The notes: generated by a model from the sequence alone, not told the origin. Shown: positions 52,540 to 62,721, counted from the stretch's first letter. The stretch is 64,000 nucleotides of DNA from Lachnospiraceae bacterium (GCA_022796475.1 JAAWIS010000002.1:1-64000), one strand, 5' to 3'. A program made the numbers and translations.

Positions 52540-53163
52540 TTATTCCAAGGTAATATTTTCCCCTGTAAGGCCAAACCAGGCATAATCCGGAAGTCCGCCT
52601 TCTCTGTGGCCAACCAGCCACTTATTTTTTGCAAACAGCAACTTATCCTCTGTATTATGTTCTTTTTCAATGGCTTTTAGCTCTTCATTGGTTCCCTTTG
52701 GAAGAACTACTACACAGCGAAATCCCTCTTCTGCCGCATGACAGGGCGCATAGTGAAGGGTAGTGGCATAAACTTCAATCAAAGTTCCTGCCGGTACAAA
52801 AAAGGCTTCCACTAAACTGGTATCATACGTGTAATCTTCCGTTATATCCTGCTGCTTTCCGATTAAAAGAACCAAATCCGTTACTGCCAGATTCACTTCT
52901 GAATCCCTGTGATATTCCAGGGCATTTAATTTTTTATTATGGCCATTGCAGTATCCAATCTGAATTGGCATCTGACCATAAATTCCGTCTGCAAACTCCG
53001 CCGCTATGGGCAAAGCTTCCAGTTCTGGCACAGACGCCACATACACCACATCTTCCGGAAGAGGAGTGTGAAGCATAGCTTCTGTCAGGGCTGCTGTATC
53101 ATACCCTTTAACTACACGTCCATAGGCAGTAAATTCCGGTTCATATACTGTTCTTATTTTCAT
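52540..53163 (-). CDS. DUF4867 family protein (cupin-like)
   Basis: A 207-residue soluble protein of the DUF4867 family, which travels with this type of sugar isomerase. A double-stranded beta-helix is suggested by YHRDSEVNLAVTDLVLLIGKQ, VEAFFVPAGTLIEVYATTLHYAPCHAAEEGFRCVVVLPKGTN; His and Glu residues there could bind metal or a sugar. Its role may be a mutarotase, lactonase or isomerase helper (inference). The start at 53163 has AAAGGAG upstream; an extra 21 codons run into xylB. Lies between xylB and the isomerase gene. Confidence 0.82.
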   Translation of the reverse strand: MKIRTVYEPEFTAYGRVVKGYDTAALTEAMLHTPLPEDVVYVASVPELEALPIAAEFADGIYGQMPIQIGYCNGHNKKLNALEYHRDSEVNLAVTDLVLLIGKQQDITEDYTYDTSLVEAFFVPAGTLIEVYATTLHYAPCHAAEEGFRCVVVLPKGTNEELKAIEKEHNTEDKLLFAKNKWLVGHREGGLPDYAWFGLTGENITLE

Positions 53164-53197
53164 TACAAGATTCTCCTTTTTTTGCTGCAGGTACTTG

Positions 53198-54718
53198 TTA
53201 CAGCTTTGCCAGTTTTTTATAATCATCTTTCAGGCTGTGGTACAGACTCTGATAAACTTTATGATAAGCTTCATAAGTCTTTACCCTTTCTTCCATTGGT
53301 TCCGTGCTGTTTTCCTCCCGGATAATCTTATCACAGGCTTCCTCAACGGAAGGATAAATTCCACATCCCACACCGGCTAAAATCGCTGCTCCCAAAGCCG
53401 GGCCTTCAGACTGCTTCACTGTCTTTACTGTACAATTATATAAGTCAGCCAGCATCTGACGCCAGTTCGGGCTTTTTCCGCCGCCGCCACATGCCATCAT
53501 CTGGGTAACTTCAACTCCCATTTCCTTTAAAATTTGGTTGCAGTCACACAGGGAGTAAGACACTCCTTCCATCACTGCACGGAGCATATGGGCTTTTGTG
53601 TGGATTGCTGACAGACCAAAGAATACACCGCGGCAGTCCGGATCTAAATGAGGCGTTCTTTCCCCCATAAGATAAGGCAGATAAATCAGACGTTCGCTTC
53701 CTGCAGGAATCTTGTTTACATCCTCATTAATTAAATCATATACATCTTTTCCAGATTCCTCCGCCTGGGCTGCGTAGTCCTGGCAAAGCTGATCCTTAAA
53801 CCATTTTAAAGAAAGGCCAGCCCCCTGGGTTACTCCCATAATATGCCAGGCCCCCGGCACTGCACAGCAGCAGGTATGTACTCTGCCTTTGGGATCGATC
53901 GATACTTTGCTGCTGTGGGCAAATACGACGCCAGAGGTCCCTATGGTGGTAAATGCTGTCCTATCCCTTACAATTCCTGTTCCTACTGCCGCCGCCGCAT
54001 TATCTCCGGCTCCCCCTACTACCTTAACTTCACAAGTTAAACCGGTTTTCTCTGCAATCTCAGGAAGGAGGGTTCCTGTTACCTCACAGGACTCATAAAC
54101 CCTCCCAAGAAGTGAGGGATCAATCGAAAGGGCATCCAGCACTTCCTTAGACCAGCACCGTCCCGGCACATCCAGAAGCTGCATTCCGCTGGCGTCGGAA
54201 ACTTCTGTGGCAAATTCTCCGGTTAAAATATAGCGGATATAATCTTTAGGCAGAAGGATATGCCTACATCGTTTATAATTTTCCGGTTCATTCTTTCTTA
54301 CCCAGAGAATCTTTGCCGCAGTCCAGCCTGTAAGAGGAGGATTTGCCGTAATTTCAATCCACCGCTTTCTTGGCATAATCTCAAGCATATCCTCCACTTC
54401 TTTTCCGGTTCTCTGGTCACACCAGATAATCGAAGGACGGATGACCTGGCCCGCCTCATCCAGCATTACCAGTCCGTGCATCTGTCCGGATAAGCCGATT
54501 CCTTTAATGTCTTCCTTGTTTTCAACTGCTTCTGCCACTGTCTTTAAAGTAGCAAGCACTCCGTTTCTCCAGTCTTCCGGCTTCTGCTCTGCCCAGCCGT
54601 TTTCCGGCTGATACATGGGATATTCGCTGGATGCCGTTGCCACCACATTTCCGGCTTCATCAAACAAAACTGTTTTTGTTGCCGATGTCCCCACATCAAT
54701 ACCAATTAAATAGTTCAT
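53198..54718 (-). CDS. xylB: Xylulokinase (FGGY family)
   Basis: ATP-dependent kinase of the FGGY family, probably D-xylulose to xylulose-5-phosphate. The 506-residue protein has MNYLIGIDVGTSATKTVLFD, GIGLSGQMHGLV (typical of xylulokinase), SIIWCDQRT, GGAGDNAAAAVGTG and the second signature GVSYSLCDCNQILKEMG...ACGGGGKSPNWRQMLADL. The start is at MNYLIG, after AAAGGGG. Its leader has a GCCGCC-TTTCA-GGCGGC hairpin at 54745-54761. Downstream come DUF4867 and isomerase genes, upstream an AraC regulator. Confidence 0.92.
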   Translation of the reverse strand: MNYLIGIDVGTSATKTVLFDEAGNVVATASSEYPMYQPENGWAEQKPEDWRNGVLATLKTVAEAVENKEDIKGIGLSGQMHGLVMLDEAGQVIRPSIIWCDQRTGKEVEDMLEIMPRKRWIEITANPPLTGWTAAKILWVRKNEPENYKRCRHILLPKDYIRYILTGEFATEVSDASGMQLLDVPGRCWSKEVLDALSIDPSLLGRVYESCEVTGTLLPEIAEKTGLTCEVKVVGGAGDNAAAAVGTGIVRDRTAFTTIGTSGVVFAHSSKVSIDPKGRVHTCCCAVPGAWHIMGVTQGAGLSLKWFKDQLCQDYAAQAEESGKDVYDLINEDVNKIPAGSERLIYLPYLMGERTPHLDPDCRGVFFGLSAIHTKAHMLRAVMEGVSYSLCDCNQILKEMGVEVTQMMACGGGGKSPNWRQMLADLYNCTVKTVKQSEGPALGAAILAGVGCGIYPSVEEACDKIIREENSTEPMEERVKTYEAYHKVYQSLYHSLKDDYKKLAKL

Positions 54719-54873
54719 CTTCCGGCCCCTTTCTAAGTCGCTATGCCGCCTTTCAGGCGGCGGATTTTCATAATAATTACAGCACAAATTACTGTTGTTA
54801 TGAGTATATCTTGCTTTTATGTCACTTTCTATACCAAAACTTAAGGATTTCCTGCTATTTTCTTATCTCCCTG

Positions 54874-55704
54874 TTAATTCCCCATCTTTTTCCTGTACTC
54901 ACTGGGAAGACATCCATAGCGGTTTGCAAAAGCCTTTGCAAAGGCACGGCTGTTAGGAAATCCATTATTAATCGCCACATCATTTAAACTGTGATCTGTG
55001 TTCATCATCTCCCGAAAGCCATATTCTGTCCGAAGGTTCAGCAAATACGTTTTATAGCTTACATCTGCATACCGCTTAAACATCCGCGACAAATAGGTTG
55101 GCGAAAATCCGAATTCATCTGCCACACTTTCCAGGGTAATATTCTGGTCATAATTTTTTTTCATGTAGGAAGTGATTTTTGACAGTCTGTCTAAATTCCG
55201 CTTCTGACGGATGCTCCCCTGATCATCTTCCGCCTTCATAAATTTTGTAATCAGCAGATATAGAAGTTCATAAAACAGTCCATGAACCTTTAATTCATAT
55301 GCAAATGCTTTTTCCTGATAGGCATGAAACATTTGGGAAATCACAATGGCAAGCTGCCGGTTATCTTCCTCCTGCTGTTTGGAAAACACCGCATAATCGT
55401 CTTCCCGCAGATACCCGGTAAAACAATTTAGCGGGATCTGAACTACAATGGTCTGATTGGGCTTTGGCGATTCCACAGAATGAATTTCATTTGGATTCAC
55501 GATTACAAAATCTGCCGCCTTTAAAGGAAGGCGGGTATCATTTACAAAAAACTCAAGCTCCCCCTCCAGCACTAAAAAAATTTCAATAGATCGGTGCCAG
55601 TGCTTCGCTCTTCGGTAATTTCCGTCTTTCCCCTCAAACAAGAACAGTTTAAAAGGCAAATCTTTGTTCGGTATAATTAATTCATGTTTGAAATCTGTAC
55701 TCAT
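54874..55704 (-). CDS. AraC-family transcriptional regulator
   Basis: A 276-residue one-component regulator. The N-terminal cupin sensor (about 1-150) includes AKHWHRSIEIFLVLEGELEFFVND; the C-terminal part has the two AraC helix-turn-helix motifs ITLESVADEFGFSPTYLSRMFKRY and SLNDVAINNGFPNSRAFAKAFANRYGCLPSEYRKKMG. It lies between tkt and xylB on the same strand and is the likely sugar-responsive activator of the cluster. The ATG follows tkt-proximal sequence with a weak ribosome site. Confidence 0.92.
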   Translation of the reverse strand: MSTDFKHELIIPNKDLPFKLFLFEGKDGNYRRAKHWHRSIEIFLVLEGELEFFVNDTRLPLKAADFVIVNPNEIHSVESPKPNQTIVVQIPLNCFTGYLREDDYAVFSKQQEEDNRQLAIVISQMFHAYQEKAFAYELKVHGLFYELLYLLITKFMKAEDDQGSIRQKRNLDRLSKITSYMKKNYDQNITLESVADEFGFSPTYLSRMFKRYADVSYKTYLLNLRTEYGFREMMNTDHSLNDVAINNGFPNSRAFAKAFANRYGCLPSEYRKKMGN

Positions 55705-55738
55705 AAGAAACCTTCTGCAAATGCCCTGTTGCGGCTGC

Positions 55739-57727
55739 TTATAAAATCCCTTTTACCGTTTCTGCCACATGTTCTGGTGTAAATCCAAATTTTTTAAACA
55801 GCAAACCTGCAGGAGCTGACGCTCCAAAGCCCTGCATTGTTACATAGGCGCCGTCAAGCCCTACATATTTTCCCCATCCAAAATCGGACAATGCTTCTAC
55901 TGCTACGCGCCTGCGCACATCTTTTGGCAGAACACTCTCCCGGTATGCTTCACTTTGCTGTTCAAAAACATCCATAGACGGCATACTTACTACCCGCACA
56001 TCAATCCCTTCTGCTGCCAGCATCTTTTTCGCTTCTGCTGCCAGAAATACCTCAGAGCCGCTTGCGATTAAAATTGCATCTGGAACTTCCTTTTCTGAAT
56101 CCTCCAGAATATAACCGCCTTTTAGCGCTTCTTTCCCGGATCCGGAAAGCTGAGGCAGATTCTGACGAGTCAGTACCAGGGCTGTAGGGGCATCCGTTGC
56201 AGTTGCCGCATAATACCAGGCTGCTGCCGTTTCTGTAGCATCTGCCGGACGGAATACGTTAAAGTTAGGCATAGAGCGAAGCATAGCAAGCTGTTCAATC
56301 GGTTCATGAGTAGGCCCGTCCTCCCCTACTCCAATACTGTCATGGGTAAAGACATACGTTACCGGAAGCTTCATCAGTGCAGCAAGCCTTGCCATAGGTT
56401 TTGTATAGTCGCTAAACACAAAGAATGTGGATACAAAAGGCCGCAGGCCGCCGTGAAGAGCCAGTCCATTTGCAATTGCTGACATGGCCAGCTCCCGGAC
56501 TCCGAAATGGAGATTCTTTCCAGAGTAATCGGACTTTGAGAAATCTCCCTCATCTTTCATATACGTTTTTGTAGAAGGAGCTAAATCGGCTGCCCCACCG
56601 ATAAAACCGGGGATTCGTTCCTTTAACCGGTTAATCATCACGCCGGATAAGTTTCTGGTAGCCTGTGGTTTATCTTCATAAGCCCAGTAAGCCTCATCAT
56701 CATAAGCCTTCTTTGCAATATCTTTATCATGGTACTGATCCCAAAGAGCCTTCATTTCCGGATATGCTTTTTCATAATCTTCAAAAAGCTGGTTCCACTG
56801 ATCTTCCTTTTCTTTCCCCTGCTCTCCAAGACTCTTATAGTTTTCATAAACTGCTTGTGGCACATAGAATGGATCCATGCTTTCCCATCCTAAATTTTCT
56901 TTTAGTGCCGCCACATTCTCTGCTCCCAAGGGTTCTCCATGGGCGCTGGCCTTTCCCTGTTTCCCGGGACAGCCATAACCGATCTTGGTCTTTACTGTAA
57001 TAAATGAAGGACGGGTCTTTTCCTCCTTTGCCTCTTGGATGGCCTTTCCAATTTCAATGGTATCATTTCCATCTTCTACGGTTAAAGTCTGGAATCCAAA
57101 TGCCTCCATTCTCTTTTCAACGTTTTCTGTAAATGCGATTTCTGTGCTTCCTTCGATGGAAATCTGGTTGGAATCATACAGCACAATTAGTTTTCCAAGT
57201 CCCAGAGTACCTGCCAGAGAAAAAGCTTCTGAGGAAATTCCTTCCATCATGCAGCCATCTCCGCCCAGTACATATGTATAATGATCCACAACAGGATAAT
57301 CCGGCTTATTAAATACGGATGCTAAATGGGCTTCTGCCATAGCCATTCCTACTGCCATGCCCATTCCTGCTCCTAAGGGGCCTGTGGTGGCTTCCACACC
57401 TGCCGTATGACCGTATTCCGGATGCCCTGGAGTCAGGGAATCTGCCTGGCGGAAATTAGCTAAATCCTCCACAGTCAGGCCGTAACCGAATAAATGAAGC
57501 AGAGAATACAAAAGTGTAGAACCATGGCCTCCTGATAAAATAAAACGATCCCGGTTTGCCCACTGGGGATTTGCCGGGTTATGGCTCATATGATGTGCCC
57601 ACAGCTCATAAGCCATTGCCGCCGCACCCAAAGGCAGCCCCGGATGACCGGAATTTGCCTTCTGCACTGCATCTGCTGCCAGAATCCGAATTGCGTTAAC
57701 TGATTGCTGTTCCATGTTCTGATTCAT
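55739..57727 (-). CDS. tkt: Transketolase
   Basis: Thiamine-diphosphate enzyme that moves two-carbon units between sugar phosphates. The 662-residue protein has ANSGHPGLPLGAAAMAYELW, FILSGGHGSTLLYSLLHLFGY, GPLGAGMGMAVGMAMAE, the ThDP motif GGDGCMMEGISSEA, YDSNQISIEG, and in the second half FTHDSIGVGEDGPTHEPIEQL. It is the first gene on the minus strand of the sugar cluster; a paralogue elsewhere is possible. It converts xylulose-5-phosphate, the xylokinase product. Confidence 0.96.
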   Translation of the reverse strand: MNQNMEQQSVNAIRILAADAVQKANSGHPGLPLGAAAMAYELWAHHMSHNPANPQWANRDRFILSGGHGSTLLYSLLHLFGYGLTVEDLANFRQADSLTPGHPEYGHTAGVEATTGPLGAGMGMAVGMAMAEAHLASVFNKPDYPVVDHYTYVLGGDGCMMEGISSEAFSLAGTLGLGKLIVLYDSNQISIEGSTEIAFTENVEKRMEAFGFQTLTVEDGNDTIEIGKAIQEAKEEKTRPSFITVKTKIGYGCPGKQGKASAHGEPLGAENVAALKENLGWESMDPFYVPQAVYENYKSLGEQGKEKEDQWNQLFEDYEKAYPEMKALWDQYHDKDIAKKAYDDEAYWAYEDKPQATRNLSGVMINRLKERIPGFIGGAADLAPSTKTYMKDEGDFSKSDYSGKNLHFGVRELAMSAIANGLALHGGLRPFVSTFFVFSDYTKPMARLAALMKLPVTYVFTHDSIGVGEDGPTHEPIEQLAMLRSMPNFNVFRPADATETAAAWYYAATATDAPTALVLTRQNLPQLSGSGKEALKGGYILEDSEKEVPDAILIASGSEVFLAAEAKKMLAAEGIDVRVVSMPSMDVFEQQSEAYRESVLPKDVRRRVAVEALSDFGWGKYVGLDGAYVTMQGFGASAPAGLLFKKFGFTPEHVAETVKGIL

Positions 57728-57981
57728 ACATACCTCCTTGGTTTCGTATATAGGTTGCTTTATTGTTTCCTTTCTGATTTCATGATATAGATTTTACAGG
57801 TTCTTCGGATCAATTCTCTTATATCCAGATTATACCTTTTTTCAGGGGATTCTTACTAGTAGCTTACTTATCTAATCAATAGCACTTTCTTGACCATTTG
57901 TACAATTTTATTCTAATTTCCAGCTTATTTCCTCCCGTGTTTTTATTATATTCCTTTTTCCAATCTTTTGCAACCGTAAAA

Positions 57982-58086
57982 GACTCTCGCGCTGGAGCGC
58001 GTCAGCGCCAGCAGACAGTTTCCTCAGGCGCGAAGAGCACATCCCCCAGCGTTTTTTTCTTTATAGGAAGTAATTTCCTATAAAAA
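57982..58086 (+). repeat. GC-rich structured repeat, copy 3
   Basis: Same family as 24815-24940: GACTCTCGCGCTGGAGCGCG, CAGCGCCAGCAGACAGTTTC, GGCGCGAAGAGCACATC, then TTTTTTTCTTTATAGGAAGT with the closing hairpin TTTATAGG/CCTATAAA. It lacks the first palindrome. The gap between tkt and the LTA-type gene holds no gene besides this and a terminator. Confidence 0.75.
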
Positions 58087-58087
58087 A

Positions 58088-58123
58088 TGCCCTGATACCA
58101 GCCTTAAAACTGATTTCAGGGCA
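58088..58123 (-). terminator. Terminator of the LTA synthase-like gene
   Basis: TGCCCTGA and TCAGGGCA with an inner CAG/CTG pairing. On the minus strand TTTTTTATAGG follows. It is 79 bases after the stop. Confidence 0.8.
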
Positions 58124-58201
58124 GACACACTTAACGTTTAATCACCGGCCACTCCTTACGCGTATCTTCGGCACCCTTTTGACAAACTAATGTGCTTCTT
58201 T

Positions 58202-60067
58202 TTATGGAAGAGAAAACAGCTCAGTGACTGTCCGGCTATCTAAACTATGGTTATAAACCAGGTACTCATATTCCAACACCAGTTCCTGATAAGGACACTG
58301 AGGAGATTCTGCCTCCTGCCAGCTGTAATAAGTTCCGTCTGGCTGAAATAGGCCGATGGGATGAACGACCGGAAGATGTCCGGACATTTCCAAAAGAAAA
58401 TTATGATATGGCGTCAATTCAAGGCCAGCCAGCTTAAGCATATAGGAAGAAAGATAAACGGCTCCCAGTTTCCCCATATCCTTAGAAGGCTGTTTGTAAT
58501 TGGTCCAGATAACAAAAGGTGTCTGATACCATATCAACTGTTCCGGCGCCGTTAACTGGCTGCTTGGCCTGCCGGCAACCGCGTCAAAAAATTCATTTTC
58601 AATCCCAGGCTGATGGTCGCCAAACATCACAATCATTGTAGGCTCACTGCAGGCTTCAAAATATTCCACCAAATACTTTAACGCCTCATCAGACCGTTTC
58701 ATCAGGGATAAATACTGATCCGCCTTGGGATATTTCCCCTGATTAGATCCGGTCAGATAAACATCCTGGGAAAAGTCATCATATACAGGGTCATATCCTC
58801 CGTGATTCTGCATCGTAACATTAAAAACAAAGAGCCGGTTCTCTGGACTTTCCTTATTTTCCACAGCATCGATAATTTTCTGATAGTCTGACAAATCGCT
58901 TACGTAATTTCGGATCAGCTGGCTGTCGCTATAGGAATCATAGTCCAGAAACTCATCAAATCCCATATTTTGATAACATTGGTCCCGATTCCAGTTTTCT
59001 CTGGGAAAGGGGTGCATTGCAACGGAATAATAGCCCTGATCCTTTAGCGTACTGACCAGAGAACAGACTCCCGGCTTTACGTAAAACTGATATGCTATGG
59101 TGCCGGAAGGCAGCATAGCCATAGAATCCCCTAACAGAAACTCAAATTCTGTATTGCTGGTCATTGAACCAAATACAGGAACACAAAGGCTCCCTTTTAC
59201 CGTGTTTTCCTCCAGGCTGTTCAAAAAAGAAAAATACTCCTGATTCGTGGTAAAATCACCTGCCACCTTTAATTCAGACAGGCTTTCATTCATAATACAG
59301 ATTAAATTAACTGGCGAAACTAAGGGTGCTTCAAAGGCAGCTTCTTCCTCTCCCTCTTTCTCTTCTTTGCCTTCTTTCATCCGGCTGTAAATGTCATTAA
59401 GCTTTGCTGTGGAATAACCTTGGGGAGGCCGTTTGATCACATATTTCAAAGAAACCGCTGTGGAAAGAATATATCCGTACTGCTGATACGTATCGCTCAT
59501 AGCCCACATATTAATTCCAAGATTTTTAGAGGGTATCATCCCAATAAAAAAGTATATCCCAAAACAAACTGCCAGGCCCATGCTGACAGCTCCTGCTAAT
59601 ATCCGTTTTTTCCATCCTTTTACACGAACAGGAAAAAACCATAACAGCAGGTTCAGGATTAAGAGCAAAGTTCCGGCATATTTCATTTCTTCCGAAATCT
59701 CAAACACATAATTTCCCGCTACTGTCATGGCTGTAGAAAATGCCAGGACCTCCCAAATCATAATGGGAGTTCCTCTAAATGAAATCACAAAGGTTTCTGC
59801 CAGCGAAACCACAAACAGCAGCCCGGAAGCCAGAGGACATGCAATTCGGGTGGTTTGGAAGATAGAAAATATTACCAGATATAAAACAGCCATCCATAAA
59901 ATATTCAAAACAGCCATGTCAGCGGATATCAAAGGCAGGTTTCCTGTAACTGATTCAAATGCAACAAAAGAGCACACCGGCATCAGCAAAAATGCCAGGA
60001 TATTTATGATTTTTCCCAGATACGTTCCATACTTTTTCACATTTTCCCTGGCTTCTGCTCTTCTCAC
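58202..60067 (-). CDS. LTA synthase-family sulfatase-like membrane protein
   Basis: A 621-residue protein with about five N-terminal membrane helices and a large extracellular sulfatase-type domain. It carries the metal and nucleophile regions LICIMNESLSEL, GSMTSNTEFEFLLG (catalytic Thr), NVTMQNHGGYDP and MFGDHQPG. Members add glycerol-phosphate to make lipoteichoic acid or decorate other envelope polymers. The frame from 60103 crosses a hairpin; a GTG at 60067 with AAGGAGAG upstream is preferred. Which polymer it makes is not shown by the sequence. Confidence 0.87.
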   Translation of the reverse strand: MRRAEARENVKKYGTYLGKIINILAFLLMPVCSFVAFESVTGNLPLISADMAVLNILWMAVLYLVIFSIFQTTRIACPLASGLLFVVSLAETFVISFRGTPIMIWEVLAFSTAMTVAGNYVFEISEEMKYAGTLLLILNLLLWFFPVRVKGWKKRILAGAVSMGLAVCFGIYFFIGMIPSKNLGINMWAMSDTYQQYGYILSTAVSLKYVIKRPPQGYSTAKLNDIYSRMKEGKEEKEGEEEAAFEAPLVSPVNLICIMNESLSELKVAGDFTTNQEYFSFLNSLEENTVKGSLCVPVFGSMTSNTEFEFLLGDSMAMLPSGTIAYQFYVKPGVCSLVSTLKDQGYYSVAMHPFPRENWNRDQCYQNMGFDEFLDYDSYSDSQLIRNYVSDLSDYQKIIDAVENKESPENRLFVFNVTMQNHGGYDPVYDDFSQDVYLTGSNQGKYPKADQYLSLMKRSDEALKYLVEYFEACSEPTMIVMFGDHQPGIENEFFDAVAGRPSSQLTAPEQLIWYQTPFVIWTNYKQPSKDMGKLGAVYLSSYMLKLAGLELTPYHNFLLEMSGHLPVVHPIGLFQPDGTYYSWQEAESPQCPYQELVLEYEYLVYNHSLDSRTVTELFSLP

Positions 60068-60091
60068 CTTTTCTCTCCTTAATAAGATTCT

Positions 60092-60120
60092 TACCCTCAG
60101 CACATTAGTGAGCTGAGGGT
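60092..60120. terminator. Hairpin upstream of the LTA synthase-like gene
   Basis: ACCCTCAG and CTGAGGGT around a short loop with CAC/GTG pairing, between cbiC and the LTA-type gene. U-tracts are weak on both strands, so it may separate the two transcripts or act in the leader. Confidence 0.5.
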
Positions 60121-60240
60121 ATGTTTTCTTAAAAATAGTATTAACATCTTATCATAAATTCATCCTCACTTCTATGACTTTTGAGAAAAAAACCGACGAA
60201 ATTTGTGATTTTTTTGTGAATTTTGGCACTATTTTGCCTG

Positions 60241-60948
60241 TCAGATCATGATATCCTGCCGGGCTTGATAAATCAGCGCATTGACAATGGCAGCCGCAAC
60301 ATTGCTTCCCCCTTTTCTTCCTTTGGATACGATATAGGGAACTTGATTTTGACTGAGAATCTGTTCTTTTGACCAAACTACATTTACAAAACCAACTGGA
60401 ACGCCAATAATCAAATCAGGGAGAAAGCTTCCCTCCTGAATAAACTGACAAAGAACAGCAAGAGCAGTGGGCGCATTTCCTACCGCCACAATAACAGGCA
60501 TCCGTTTAGGAACTTTATTTTCAGAAACAGCCTCTTTCGTTTCTCCGAATAATCTGGCTGCCTTTTCCATACTGGCTGCCGCTCTGGTGCAGCCCTTTTC
60601 CTTTGCAGATACCGCCACATCTTCATCTGCCATAAAGCAGAAAGCCTGCCCTCCTCCAATTTCTTTTAACTGCCTGCTATTGATTCCAGATTTCGCCATA
60701 TTCGTATCAGTTATAATCATGGCCCCCTGCCGGATGGCTTCCATCCCCACAGCAGCAGCTCCTGGTGAAAATACAAGACTAGAGGCGTAATCAAAATCTG
60801 CCGTGGTATGGATCGCACGCTTGACTACGAAAGCTTCCTCCGGTTTCAGGCTTATCCCCATTTCTTTTAATTCTTCATCAATTATTTCAAAGCTTTTCTC
60901 TTCAATCTGATGAGGAAGCAGCTGCTGAAATTCCATTTTATTTTCCAT
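60241..60948 (-). CDS. cbiC: Precorrin-8X / cobalt-precorrin-8 methylmutase
   Basis: CbiC/CobH moves a methyl group from C-11 to C-12 to form (cobalt-)precorrin hydrogenobyrinate in cobalamin synthesis. The 235-residue protein has the catalytic His in [20 protein letters not shown] (H47), [25 protein letters not shown] and [21 protein letters not shown] site lies before the ATG. It overlaps the cobQ stop by 11 bases, so it is translated with it. The other ring-forming genes are not in the window. Confidence 0.95.
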   Translation of the reverse strand: MENKMEFQQLLPHQIEEKSFEIIDEELKEMGISLKPEEAFVVKRAIHTTADFDYASSLVFSPGAAAVGMEAIRQGAMIITDTNMAKSGINSRQLKEIGGGQAFCFMADEDVAVSAKEKGCTRAAASMEKAARLFGETKEAVSENKVPKRMPVIVAVGNAPTALAVLCQFIQEGSFLPDLIIGVPVGFVNVVWSKEQILSQNQVPYIVSKGRKGGSNVAAAIVNALIYQARQDIMI

Positions 60949-62542
60949 CTTCTCCCTCCTCTAAAATCTGATATATCATTTCCATATTCAGACTTTCCCG
61001 CAGTCCGCTGGCCAGACGGTCGTACTGGCTTTCTTTATAATCTCTATAGTCCTTCTGTCCTTCTGTAGGGTGAGGCAGCCCCTTTTCCTTGCGGAGAGCA
61101 TTTAATATCCCATCTGCAATCCCGGGATTATCGAAAATGCCGTGAACATAGCTGCCATACACATTCCCCCTGCTTAACCCTGCTTCCTCCATCTTCTTTG
61201 ACTGGCTGTTTCCATCCATCACATAAGAAAGCGGACGGCAGATCGTAAGCTTTCCTCCAAAAAACCGGGCCGTATCAGCAAGGCCCCCTTCCCGGTTTAT
61301 TTCTGTTTTCCCCATGTGGATTTCATACCCGGAAAAGACTTTTCCTGAAATATCTTCAAACAGACCTTCCACCAGGCAAAAAGCTCCTTCTGTCTGAGTT
61401 TTCCTCTTTTCTGCATCAAACACGGTCCGGGTTGGCAAAAGCCCCATCCCGGAAACTTTTGTGCCTGGTTTTCCTTCTACTCCTAAAGGATCTTCCAGAG
61501 ATTCTCCCAAAATCTGGTAACCTCCGCAGATTCCCCACACAGGAATCTGTTTTTCTGCCAGCTTTAATATGGCGGCTTCCAAACCATTCTGACGCATCCA
61601 TAACAGATCACTTATGGTATTTTTCGTTCCTGGCAGGATTATAAAATCTGGCTTTCCTAAACGGGATACCCGGTCCACATACCGTACCGTTACATCCGGA
61701 AGGGAAGAAAACACAGAAACATCCGTAAAATTTGAAATTCTTGGGAATCGAATCACAGCAATTTCCAGTCCTTGTCCTCCGTGTTCCTGGCTTTTTGCTG
61801 CTTTTTCCCAGTTTTCTGCCAATGAATCTCCCAAACTGTCTTCGTCATCAATTGCCACATCCATAAAAGGTACGGTTCCCACTACTGGAAGGCCGCAAAG
61901 AGTTTCCATCTGCCGAATACCAGGTTCTAAAATGGAGCGATCCCCCCGGAATTTATTCACAATTAACCCTTTTATCCGATTTCGCTCCTCAGGCTCTAAA
62001 AGAGCTACCGTTCCGTAAAGCTGAGCAAACACGCCGCCTCTGTCAATATCTCCCACCAAAAGCACCGGAGCCTTAGCAATACGGGCCATGCCCATATTTA
62101 CGATATCATCCTTCTTTAAATTAATTTCTGCCGGACTGCCTGCCCCTTCTATCAGAATCACATCATACTCCTGGTTCAGTTTTTCATACGCTTTCTTAAT
62201 TTCCGGAATCAGCTTCCGTTTATAGGCAAAATAGTCCTTTGCTTTCATGTTTCCCACTACGTTCCCGTTTACAATTACCTGGGACCCTGCATCTGTGGTA
62301 GGTTTTAACAAAATGGGATTCATTGCCACATCTGGCTGGATCCCTGCCGCTTCCGCCTGGACCGCCTGGGCTCTTCCCATCTCCATCCCATCCTTTGTAA
62401 TGTAAGAGTTCAGCGCCATATTCTGGGATTTAAAGGGCGCTACCCGATATCCGTCCTGTTTTAAAATCCGGCACAATCCTGCTGTGATAAGGCTTTTGCC
62501 AACATTAGACATGGTGCCCTGTATCATTAATGCTTTTGCCAT
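60938..62542 (-). CDS. cobQ: Cobyric acid synthase
   Basis: CobQ/CbiP amidates side chains b, d, e and g of adenosylcobyrinic diamide with glutamine and ATP. The 534-residue protein has the P-loop-like [24 protein letters not shown] at the N-terminus, [32 protein letters not shown], and a C-terminal class I glutamine amidotransferase-like domain with [12 protein letters not shown] (nucleophile Cys) and YVHGIFDN. Start at 62542 fits the family; the ORF is open to 62584. It overlaps cbiC. Confidence 0.96.
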   Translation of the reverse strand: MAKALMIQGTMSNVGKSLITAGLCRILKQDGYRVAPFKSQNMALNSYITKDGMEMGRAQAVQAEAAGIQPDVAMNPILLKPTTDAGSQVIVNGNVVGNMKAKDYFAYKRKLIPEIKKAYEKLNQEYDVILIEGAGSPAEINLKKDDIVNMGMARIAKAPVLLVGDIDRGGVFAQLYGTVALLEPEERNRIKGLIVNKFRGDRSILEPGIRQMETLCGLPVVGTVPFMDVAIDDEDSLGDSLAENWEKAAKSQEHGGQGLEIAVIRFPRISNFTDVSVFSSLPDVTVRYVDRVSRLGKPDFIILPGTKNTISDLLWMRQNGLEAAILKLAEKQIPVWGICGGYQILGESLEDPLGVEGKPGTKVSGMGLLPTRTVFDAEKRKTQTEGAFCLVEGLFEDISGKVFSGYEIHMGKTEINREGGLADTARFFGGKLTICRPLSYVMDGNSQSKKMEEAGLSRGNVYGSYVHGIFDNPGIADGILNALRKEKGLPHPTEGQKDYRDYKESQYDRLASGLRESLNMEMIYQILEEGEDGK

Positions 62543-62621
62543 CGCTATCTCTCTTTTCCTGACTGATTCTTCATTCTGTGTCATTAAGCTGAAAATAAAT
62601 GTGTCAGAACATTAGTTACAG

Positions 62622-62663
62622 AAAACCCCGCTGTATCTCATACTGAAATACAACGGGGTTTTT
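62622..62663 (-). terminator. Terminator of infC-rpmI-rplT
   Basis: AAAACCCCG-TGTAT pairs with ATACA-CGGGGTTTT; on the minus strand it reads into TTTTCTG. It lies between the rplT stop and the cobQ start. Confidence 0.85.
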
Positions 62664-62721
62664 CCAGCCTGATAAATCCCAGCAGTTTAAAACCGCATAA
62701 GAACCAAGCAAATAATCAAAT

